From assembly GCA_021779435.1 (NCBI GenBank), contig JAJYAR010000145.1, forward strand, positions 1 to 6,898: a stretch of DNA of 6,898 nt. Direction: 5' to 3'. Below, piece after piece: positions 1 through 5,608 of the stretch. The notes below the pieces were generated by a model. That model saw only the letters and a program-made list of their open reading frames with translations, was not told the origin of the DNA and did no database searches. Both the position numbers and the translations under genes were made by a program. The DNA is from a bacterium (GTDB lineage: Bacteria > Verrucomicrobiota > Verrucomicrobiae > JAJYAR01). Every line of letters begins with the position of its first letter. Position 1 is the first letter of the stretch.

Positions 1-122
1 GCCGCGTCGAACGCCCAGGTATAGCTGTCAATCGACTGGCCGTTCGGGGCCTGATGGCGCAGGCTGGTCAGCTTTCCGGCCGCGTCGTAGCCGTAATTGC
101 TGATCGCCACTTCGGTCGAGCC
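1..122 (-). pseudogene. RHS/YD-repeat protein fragment (cut by the window edge)
   Basis: Read on the minus strand from about 122 down to 1, this stretch encodes AGSTEVAISNYGYDAAGKLT followed by a segment ending SYTWAFDA. The YGYDAAGKLTSL and YTWAFDA pieces match the YD-repeat pattern of RHS/wall-associated proteins (Y-x-Y-D-x-x-G-K/R-L-T-x-L). These proteins are long secreted or toxin-carrying beta-cocoon polypeptides. Only about 40 residues are visible. No start codon is present, and the reading frame differs from that of the CE2 fragment just upstream on the same strand, so it is not a fusion with it. The gene may continue left of the window, which would make it the interior of a normal RHS gene attached to foreign sequence by rearrangement or assembly error. 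The YD-repeat assignment is fairly secure; the status of the gene is unknown. Confidence 0.6.
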
Positions 123-379
123 GGCGGTGCCAGCAGTTTCTCTGCGTCGGCCAGCACGACTCCTTTGATCAAGGTCGATCCCTCGCCGCCCTCAGTGCGC
201 TTGGTAAGCAAAAATCTGTGCGAACCGGGCGCCAGCTTGTCCGTCACGGCATAGGTTTTCTCGCCGCGCTCACAGCCTAGGATAACCGGATGGGAGAAAT
301 CATCATCGATGAACACGTTGAAGAAATTCTTCCCATCATGATCGTCCAAAACGAAAGCTAGGGAAGAACCCGTGAAGTT
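110..379 (-). pseudogene. Orphan CE2 (acetyl-xylan esterase type) N-terminal domain fragment
   Basis: About 90 residues on the minus strand run from NFTGSSLAFVLDDHDGKNFF through FNVFIDDD, GEKTYAVTDKLAPGSHRFLL and TKRTEGGEGSTLIKG to LLAPPARPK. This matches the beta-sandwich N-terminal domain of carbohydrate esterase family 2. In intact enzymes it ends at LxxPPxRPxR and leads directly into the SGNH catalytic domain (IEFxGDS...). Here the sequence leaves the family exactly at that point: the following codons read WRSAITATTRPES and stop, and no GDS block is present. The N-terminal side also starts abruptly, inside the transporter gene, with no start codon or ribosome site. Base composition is visibly lower than around it: positions 301-360 are 24 G/C of 60. 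I infer a non-functional remnant or an assembly chimera. Family identification is from memory of the motif pattern. Confidence 0.62.
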
Positions 380-2234
380 CGCCGTCAGGCTGGTCCAGCA
401 GCGCGAGCAATTCCGGGGAGTATTGGGGATGACGAAACCCGCCGAGCGCGCGAACGCCCCACCGCCGTTCGGCGGAGCCGCCCTGCAGCAGCGCGTGAAC
501 GTCCGCGAGGGCGCGTCCCGCCTCGTCGAGTCTCGGTCCGTGCCAGCGGGCGATCGCCGACATCGCGATCCGCGCAGGGTGCCGCGACCGTGTCCACGTC
601 GGCAGCTGTCGCACCGAGACGGCGCCGTTGGCCGTGAACTCGTCGAGCAGCTCCGGATCCTCGGGGCTGTGCTCGCTTTCGAGCCAGAGCAGAAGCTCGG
701 CAAGGGTGGCGGTGTCATCGCTGCGCAGGATCCGTCCGATGGCGGGGCGGAGCAGCTCGGCCTCGACCGGGCGCGCGGTTGCCACCAGCTGCGTCACGGC
801 ATTGCTGGCCTCGGCATCGGAGGTGAAGCCGAGCAGATCGGTGGCGGCAATGCGCTCGGCGCGATCCGGGCTGCAGAGCGCCTTTTCGCGCAGGAGGATG
901 CGATCCGCCGCGGTGAGCTGTTTCTGCCAGTACTCGGGCGCGGGGCTGAAATCCAGCCACTCGTGGCGGAGATTGTTGGCAAGCGCGCCGGCGTAGGCGG
1001 CGCGCAGCATGAAGGCGACGATGAGGGCGGTGACCGCGATGCCCACGCCGACGAGAGCGACGACCGAGGTGCCGAGGGAGGCGGAGACGGCCAGGAGGGC
1101 GCCGCCCGCGAGCGCCGTTGCACACGGCTCGGCGAGCCCCTCGATGAAGGTCCGCAGCGGTTTCTTCGCCGTCGAGGGGAGGGCGTTGAAGAGGACGTTG
1201 TTGTTGTTGTACTCCACTCCGGGGAGGAGCGTCTGGTACGCGTAGAAGGCGATCAGGGCCGCGATGAAACCGTGGTGGAGGAAGCTGGCGGCGAACGCGG
1301 TCAGGAAGACGAGCGGCACGAGGAGGGCTGTGGTGCCGATGCCGAGCCGCGCGACGAGCCGGTTGTAGCCGAAGAGGTTGACGAACAGCGTGAGAATGCT
1401 CCCCACGACGTACAGTTTGCCCAGGAGCTGGGCGAGTTGGGCGGGATCCTTGTCCTGCGAGAAGACGCCCATCGAGAGATACTCCAGCAGCGCGGTGCCG
1501 TTCGCCGCACAGAAACAGAGGGCCGCGAGTCCGATGGCGAACCGCGACGCCTTCAGCGTGCCGAACGCGTTCTTCATGAGCGCGCGGGGCGACTCGTTTG
1601 CGGCCTCGTCGTCGCCATCGCTCTCCAGTCTCGGGAAGCGGCGCCGCAGCCACGAGAAGACCGGAAGCGTGGCGGCCGCCAGCAGCGCCCACACGAAGAA
1701 CAGCCTGCCCGGCGCGATGAACGGGGACAACGCCGTGACGAGCCCCGCGCCGGCCATGGTTCCCAGGCCGACGCCCGCGGCGATGATTCCGTAGAGCCGC
1801 TTGCCGTCGAGGATGCTGAAGTAATCGTCGACGAAATTCCAAAAGAGGGTGTACAGGGCGATGAACCAGATCCCGACGTAGAACTTCATCGCGAACAGCA
1901 GTGCCGGCCGTGTTTCGCCAAGCAGGGTGCCGCTGAACCCGAAGAACAATCCGCCGGCGATCAGCACGACGAGGGCGCCGCGAAAGATCCGGTCTATGCC
2001 GTAACGCGCCAGCAGGACGGAACAGAGTGGGGCGTAGATCGCCATGACCACCGGCATGCAGACAAAGAAGACCGGCAGCTTCTCGGCGCCGAGATGCGTC
2101 AGAAACAGCGAGTCGGCCGAGGTCATTCCGATCGCCACGCCGCCCTGAAGCAGGGCCCCGAACAAGGCGAAGGGCAGCAGCTTTGCGCCCTCGTCCGGCA
2201 TCACGTGAAAGAGTCTCAGCAGGCGTGCGATCAT
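336..2234 (-). CDS. NTT/MFS-like membrane transporter with HEAT-like C-terminal helices, 3'-truncated
   Basis: A 632-codon frame. Residues about 17-415 carry roughly 11-12 hydrophobic membrane segments. Segments are visible around 17-38, 53-78, 86-104, 112-134, 147-170, 177-196, 232-250, 272-290, 300-318, 321-338, 370-388 and 390-412. The pattern resembles the ADP/ATP-translocase-like (NTT/Npt) branch of the major facilitator fold, including NFVDDYFSILDGKRLYGI (133-150) and ALPSTAKKPLRTFIEGLAEP (351-370). Residues about 435-618 are soluble alpha-helical pairs resembling HEAT repeats, such as RRWGVRALGGFRHPQYSPEL (590-609). Free-living relatives, as I recall them, are near 900-1000 residues and may carry more HEAT repeats and a cyclic-nucleotide-binding domain. 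From about residue 620 the frame reads HGFFPSFRFGRS and stops. That DNA encodes the CE2 fragment in another frame, so the authentic C-terminus is missing. Substrate is unknown; nucleotide exchange should not be assumed. The start at 2234 has no clear Shine-Dalgarno, but the MIARLLRLF amphipathic lead fits. It lies 136 bp downstream of the GH43 stop on the same strand. Confidence 0.7.
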   Translation of the reverse strand: MIARLLRLFHVMPDEGAKLLPFALFGALLQGGVAIGMTSADSLFLTHLGAEKLPVFFVCMPVVMAIYAPLCSVLLARYGIDRIFRGALVVLIAGGLFFGFSGTLLGETRPALLFAMKFYVGIWFIALYTLFWNFVDDYFSILDGKRLYGIIAAGVGLGTMAGAGLVTALSPFIAPGRLFFVWALLAAATLPVFSWLRRRFPRLESDGDDEAANESPRALMKNAFGTLKASRFAIGLAALCFCAANGTALLEYLSMGVFSQDKDPAQLAQLLGKLYVVGSILTLFVNLFGYNRLVARLGIGTTALLVPLVFLTAFAASFLHHGFIAALIAFYAYQTLLPGVEYNNNNVLFNALPSTAKKPLRTFIEGLAEPCATALAGGALLAVSASLGTSVVALVGVGIAVTALIVAFMLRAAYAGALANNLRHEWLDFSPAPEYWQKQLTAADRILLREKALCSPDRAERIAATDLLGFTSDAEASNAVTQLVATARPVEAELLRPAIGRILRSDDTATLAELLLWLESEHSPEDPELLDEFTANGAVSVRQLPTWTRSRHPARIAMSAIARWHGPRLDEAGRALADVHALLQGGSAERRWGVRALGGFRHPQYSPELLALLDQPDGELHGFFPSFRFGRS

Positions 2235-2370
2235 TCAGGACGCCGATAGGCGCCGCGATGGAAGCGTAAGTGGCCGTTCGCCAACAGGTCCACACAACAA
2301 ATCGGCGCCAGGCTCCAGTCCATGCGGGCGGGAGGGACGCGAATCAGGCGAACGCCGGGCTAGCGGGGAG
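2235..2370. other. Intergenic gap between GH43 and the NTT-like gene
   Basis: This 136-bp gap follows the GH43 TGA stop at 2371-2373 and precedes the NTT-like ATG at 2234. I see no compact GC hairpin followed by a T-run in either direction, no tRNA-like fold and no convincing -35/-10 pair. The only structure noted is a widely spaced 8-bp inverted repeat, CGTTCGCC at 2275-2282 and GGCGAACG at 2347-2354, whose arms are 64 bp apart. Whether transcription reads through from the GH43 operon cannot be decided from sequence alone. Confidence 0.4.
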
Positions 2371-3987
2371 TCAGGCCGGCGAGCTGACGCGCACGTAATC
2401 GAAGTCTGCGTACGAAACCGCCGCGGAGCCGGCGGGCTGCCCCGCGAAGAGCCCGAACTTCGCGCCGACCCACGTGCTGGAACGCGCGGTGAACGGTGCG
2501 CCAAGGGGCTGGAGGTCCGTCGTGCCGTAATGGAACTGGCAGAGCGCATCCCTGCGGACCGACATCCGGAGGACGATCGGCCCGGCCCCGAGTGGCGCGG
2601 AGGCCACCTCGCGCTCGATGCCGTCGCGCTGGGCGTCGTCGCAGCACGCGAGCACGAGGCGAAGCCCCGTCTTCGCGGCACGCACACCGAGCCACGCGTA
2701 GGAGTGTCCGAATACCACGAGCCCGGAAACACCGCCTGGTGCGAGGCCGGCGGGATCGAGGATGGTCGTGACGTCGAACTCCGCGGCGGCGAACTTCTGC
2801 ATCAGGAGATGCGGCGCGGACCAGAGTGTGTCGCCACGGGCGGGGACCGCGTTCAGTCGCAGGTGTCCGGGACGGCTTGTGAGCGAGAACCAGTCTGCAC
2901 GCGGGTTCGCCTGCCACTGCCATTGCAGTCCGAGTTCCGTCGAGGCGAACTCGTCGGACGTCGCCGGCGCGGCCTGCTTCGCGGCGGTGGGGGTGCGCGG
3001 TTTCCGATGGCGGAGCACGGGCTCGCCCGCCACCTGGCCGGGCACGGCGCGCCCCATCGCGGGCCAGTCGTCATTCCAGCGCACGGGTTGCAGGTGAACG
3101 ACGCGTCCGTAGGCGGGAACCTCCTGGAAATGAAGAAACCAGTGCTCGCCGTCGGCCGTGTCGACCCACGCTCCCTGGTGCGGACCGTTCACGGGGGTGC
3201 CGCCTTGTGCGAGCACGATGCGATCCTCGTAGGGACCTTCGATGCGGCGCGACCGGAACACCGCCTGGTAGCCCTCGCCGACGCCACCCGCGGGCGCGAA
3301 GATGTAGTAGTAGCCGTTTCGCTTATACAGCTTGGGGCCCTCGATCGTGTGCCAGCCGTTCATCCTGTCGCCGTCGATCACGACCACGCCCTCGTCGAGG
3401 AGCCGCGTGCCGTCCGGGTCCATGCGGTGCAGCGTCAGCCGGTTCTTGATGCCGGCGCGGCTTTTCGCCCACCCATGCACGAGGTACGCCCGGCCATCGT
3501 CGTCCCAGAGCGGACACGGATCGATCAGCCCCTTGCCGGGCTTGAGCATCACCGGATCGGACCAGCGTCCCCGCGGGTCGGCGGCGGTGACGACGTACAG
3601 CCCGAAATCGGGATCGGGGTAGAAAATCCAGAAGCGTCCGGCATGGTGGCGGATCGACGGTGCCCACACGCCTTCGCCGTGCCGGGGCATCGAGAAGTGC
3701 TCGGTGGGAACCAGCCGCGGCAGCGCGTGGTTCACGAGGCTCCAGTTCACGAGGTCCGTCGAGTGCAGGATCGGAAGCCCCGGCACGTGGCTGAAGCTCG
3801 AGGCCGTCAGCCAGAAGTCGGCGCCCACGCGGATCGCATCCGGGTCCGAGTAGTCCGCATGGAGGACCGGATTGCGGTAGGTGCCGTCGCCCACGTCGGG
3901 CATCCATGGCACGGCTGGCAAGCCGGAGGAGATTGCGTGCACCTCGCCGGGAGCGGCGGAGGCGTGGGTCGGGTCCGAAACGAACAT
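2371..3987 (-). CDS. GH43 glycoside hydrolase (xylosidase/arabinofuranosidase type) with C-terminal beta-sandwich
   Basis: A complete 538-residue enzyme. Residues about 38-315 form the GH43 five-bladed propeller. The catalytic triad is visible as Asp48 in ADYSDPDAIRVG (general base), Asp156 in LIDPCPLWDDDGRAYLVHG (pKa modulator) and Glu216 in HTIEGPKLYK (general acid). SSFSHVPGLPILHSTDLVNW (63-82), GEGVWAPSIRHH (104-115) and NGPHQGAWVDT (267-277) are also typical. Residues about 343-535, from SDEFASTELGLQWQWQANP to YADFDYVRV, form the concanavalin-A-like C-terminal domain found in two-domain GH43 enzymes. The overall pattern recalls subfamily 12, whose members act on arabinosyl or xylosyl linkages; the exact specificity is inferred. 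There is no signal peptide (MFVSDPTHASAAPGE is not hydrophobic), so the product is probably cytoplasmic. The ATG lies six bases after the stop of the ExuT-like gene, with no good Shine-Dalgarno, which suggests translational coupling in an operon. Confidence 0.9.
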   Translation of the reverse strand: MFVSDPTHASAAPGEVHAISSGLPAVPWMPDVGDGTYRNPVLHADYSDPDAIRVGADFWLTASSFSHVPGLPILHSTDLVNWSLVNHALPRLVPTEHFSMPRHGEGVWAPSIRHHAGRFWIFYPDPDFGLYVVTAADPRGRWSDPVMLKPGKGLIDPCPLWDDDGRAYLVHGWAKSRAGIKNRLTLHRMDPDGTRLLDEGVVVIDGDRMNGWHTIEGPKLYKRNGYYYIFAPAGGVGEGYQAVFRSRRIEGPYEDRIVLAQGGTPVNGPHQGAWVDTADGEHWFLHFQEVPAYGRVVHLQPVRWNDDWPAMGRAVPGQVAGEPVLRHRKPRTPTAAKQAAPATSDEFASTELGLQWQWQANPRADWFSLTSRPGHLRLNAVPARGDTLWSAPHLLMQKFAAAEFDVTTILDPAGLAPGGVSGLVVFGHSYAWLGVRAAKTGLRLVLACCDDAQRDGIEREVASAPLGAGPIVLRMSVRRDALCQFHYGTTDLQPLGAPFTARSSTWVGAKFGLFAGQPAGSAAVSYADFDYVRVSSPA

Positions 3988-3993
3988 GAGGAA

Positions 3994-5391
3994 TCAGGTG
4001 CGGCCGATGCGTGGCACGAGAACGTGCACCAGGAGCAGGGACAGCAGGTACATGCCGGAGATGTAGGCGAACACGGGCACGTAGCTGCCGGTGCGTTGAA
4101 GAATTTCGCCGGTGATGCCGTTGACAAAGCCGCCGGCAAGATAAGAGACGAAGCCGCCGAGCCCGACGACCGAGCTCACGGCCTGCTTCGGCATCGTGTC
4201 GCCGACGACGCTGTAGAGGTTGGCCGACCAGCCCTGGTGTGCGGAGCCGGCGATGCCGACGATGATGACCGTCAGCCACACGGTGCCCGCGAAAGGCGCA
4301 AGGAAGACCGGCACGACGGACAAGGCGCAGGCCAGGAGCGCGGTCTTTCGCGCCGCGTTGATCGTCCAGCCGCGCGCCATGAGCACGCCCGCGAACCACC
4401 CGCCGAGGACGCCTCCGATCATCGCAACGGCGAAGAAGAGCGCGCTCCAGGTCCCGGTCTCCTGCAGGCTCAGGTGGAAGCGCTTGTGCAGGAAATCCGG
4501 CATGAACGACTGGTACACGCCCCACGCCGGGCCTGCCAGGATGCTGGCCGCGATGTAGGCCCACACCGCCCGGTAGCGGAGGAGCGAGAGCCAGGGAACC
4601 GACACCTTTGGCTCGGACGTCTTCTGCTCGACGACCGGTTCGCCGCTTTGGATGTGCGCCAGCTCCCCGGGCGAGACTCGCGGGTGCTTCTCGGGCTTTT
4701 CGTAGAGGAACCACCACGCAAGCAACCAGACGAAGCCGGTGGCTCCGGTGACGTAGAAGGTCTTTTGCCAGCCCAGGTGGGCGAAGATCACCGGCACGAG
4801 CACCAGGCAGAGGACCGCGCCGACGTTACTGCCTGCGTTGAACCAGCCCGTCGCCAGCGCGCGCTCCTTCGGCGGAAACCACTCCGCGACCGTTTTCACC
4901 GCGCCGGGGAAGGCGCCGCCCTGCGTGAGCCCCAGCGCGACGCGTGCGAGGATGAACCCCGCCGCCGTCATCGGAAGCGTCAGCGTCATCACCGCGAACG
5001 CCGAATTCGCCCACGAGAACCACGGGTACTTCACCGTGATCTGGGCCGCGGGTTCGATCCAGGCGCACAACCCGTGGGCCACGGCCGCCGTGCTCCAGAG
5101 GAAGACCGCGAGAGGCAGCCCGCGCTTCACGCCGATCCAGTCCATCGTTCGGCCGGCGACGAGGTAGCCGAAGGCGTAGGCGAACGAAAACGCGGCGGTG
5201 ATCCAGCCGTAGTCGGCGTCGGTCCACCCCAACTCGTCACTGAGGGGCTTCTTCAGGATGCTCAGCAGCTGCCGATCGAGGTAGTTGATCGTGATCGCGA
5301 AGAAGAGCAGGGTGCAAACCACCCAGCGGAAGCCGCCGGGCTTGTCCTGTTGCTTCGTGGCGGGGGGCGGGGTCGAGGTGGAAGGAAGCAT
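3994..5391 (-). CDS. ExuT-like MFS hexuronate (galacturonate/glucuronate) transporter
   Basis: A complete 465-residue MFS permease of the anion:cation symporter type, in the inner membrane with about 12 hydrophobic segments. Signatures include NYLDRQLLSI (36-45), the loop 2-3 motif GRTMDWIGVKRG (80-91), ARVALGLTQGGAFPGAVKTV (149-168) and EWFPPKERALATGWFNAGSN (170-189), as in ExuT and related hexuronate or glucarate carriers. A cytoplasmic linker at about 231-265 separates the two six-helix halves. The region between helices 3 and 4 (about 110-140, with KYPWFSWANS) looks longer than in enterobacterial ExuT. The frame is open upstream to 5610, but I choose the ATG at 5391. The protein then begins MLPSTSTPPPATKQQDKPGG directly before the first helix, whereas the upstream 73 codons are Arg/Ser-rich, low in hydrophobic content and overlap the divergent gene. 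Heads the operon with GH43. Uronate specificity is inferred from the family and from the GH28 neighbour. Confidence 0.87.
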   Translation of the reverse strand: MLPSTSTPPPATKQQDKPGGFRWVVCTLLFFAITINYLDRQLLSILKKPLSDELGWTDADYGWITAAFSFAYAFGYLVAGRTMDWIGVKRGLPLAVFLWSTAAVAHGLCAWIEPAAQITVKYPWFSWANSAFAVMTLTLPMTAAGFILARVALGLTQGGAFPGAVKTVAEWFPPKERALATGWFNAGSNVGAVLCLVLVPVIFAHLGWQKTFYVTGATGFVWLLAWWFLYEKPEKHPRVSPGELAHIQSGEPVVEQKTSEPKVSVPWLSLLRYRAVWAYIAASILAGPAWGVYQSFMPDFLHKRFHLSLQETGTWSALFFAVAMIGGVLGGWFAGVLMARGWTINAARKTALLACALSVVPVFLAPFAGTVWLTVIIVGIAGSAHQGWSANLYSVVGDTMPKQAVSSVVGLGGFVSYLAGGFVNGITGEILQRTGSYVPVFAYISGMYLLSLLLVHVLVPRIGRT

Positions 5392-5398
5392 GGGGGGG
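5392..5398 (-). other. C7 tract abutting the ExuT-like start codon
   Basis: On the coding strand the seven bases before the ATG at 5391 are all C, preceded by CTCAA. The nearest purine-rich candidate ribosome site is a weak AGG in TTCAGGTC, about a dozen bases upstream. The divergent GH28 gene has a similar TCAACCCC directly before its ATG (5601-5608). Initiation therefore seems not to depend on a strong Shine-Dalgarno in either gene. Confidence 0.45.
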
Positions 5399-5458
5399 TT
5401 GAGACCTGAAGGGGCTCCGGATGACGTACTTGGACAGAACGCCCAGCAACGGCTGCAT

Positions 5459-5543
5459 TGCGCGCATCGTTGAACGCGCAGGAGCCCTGTGATGCGATGA
5501 CGAAAATCGCTGCGCTGCGCGACGCTGCGCAACGATGCGCGCA
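5459..5543. repeat. Perfect 14-bp inverted repeat, 57-bp spacer
   Basis: The left arm TGCGCGCATCGTTG (5459-5472) is the exact reverse complement of the right arm CAACGATGCGCGCA (5530-5543). The left arm also lies inside a shorter dyad: TGCGCG at 5459-5464 and CGCGCA at 5475-5480 are reverse complements around a 10-base centre, giving an operator-sized 22-bp site. The right copy lacks this extra half-site. Arm length, position in a divergent promoter region and dyad symmetry suggest paired binding sites for one regulator, possibly looping DNA. An RNA hairpin in a GH28 leader is an alternative. Confidence 0.6.
5511..5540 (+). repeat. TGCGC pentamer array in 5-bp register
   Basis: Reading in steps of five from 5511 gives TGCGC, TGCGC, GACGC, TGCGC, AACGA, TGCGC. 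Four of six units are exact and all fall in one register, so the motif recurs at half a helical turn. The last unit merges into the right arm of the 14-bp inverted repeat. It may be simple-sequence drift at high GC or a cluster of short protein-contact sites. Confidence 0.4.
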
Positions 5544-5548
5544 GGGTG

Positions 5549-5600
5549 GCCGTTGCCGGGCCTTCCCGTCGCGGCGATAGCCGTTGCGAGGCCTCCCCGT
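5549..5600 (+). repeat. Two 21-bp imperfect direct repeats, 31-bp period
   Basis: Copy one (5549-5569) and copy two (5580-5600) agree at 18 of 21 positions. Both begin GCCGTTGC and end CCCGT, with differences only at repeat positions 9, 10 and 15. The start-to-start distance of 31 bp is close to three helical turns, so both copies would face the same side of the DNA. Copy two ends eight bases before the GH28 start codon and contains the 8-bp palindrome GAGGCCTC (5588-5595). Its position fits regulation of GH28 transcription or initiation, or a local duplication with no role. Confidence 0.55.
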
Positions 5601-5608
5601 TCAACCCC

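Larger units (their letters stand above)
5392..5608. promoter_or_regulatory. Divergent regulatory region between the ExuT-like/GH43 operon and GH28
   Basis: This 217-bp region must hold the promoters for both divergent units, because each begins at its edge. It contains a 14-bp inverted repeat (5459-5472 and 5530-5543), a TGCGC array (5511-5540) and a pair of 21-bp direct repeats (5549-5569 and 5580-5600). I could not identify a confident sigma-70 promoter. On the plus strand TTGCCG at 5553-5558 could be a -35, but the corresponding -10 (around CGATAG) is poor. No regulator gene is visible in the window. Co-regulation of both arms by pectin or uronate signals is an inference from layout. Confidence 0.6.

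Noticed and set aside
372..2249. 625-codon plus-strand frame opposite the NTT-like gene
   Set aside because: Composition is highly charged and low in hydrophobics, and it mirrors the codons of the real membrane protein on the minus strand. It also crosses the CE2 junction region without any recognisable domain.
2275..2354. 8-bp inverted repeat CGTTCGCC/GGCGAACG as a terminator after GH43
   Set aside because: The arms are 64 bp apart, with no compact stem and no T-run on either strand, so it does not look like an intrinsic terminator.
2530..5409. Very long open frame on the plus strand (959 codons) antisense to GH43 and the ExuT-like gene
   Set aside because: Its product is Arg/His/Glu-rich with no recognisable domain. 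The minus-strand frames carry clear GH43 catalytic motifs and MFS signatures. Long antisense frames are expected in high-GC coding DNA.
5584..5600. GAGG at 5588-5591 as the GH28 ribosome binding site
   Set aside because: It is 17 bases from the ATG, too far for a normal Shine-Dalgarno, and is part of the GAGGCCTC palindrome inside the direct repeat.
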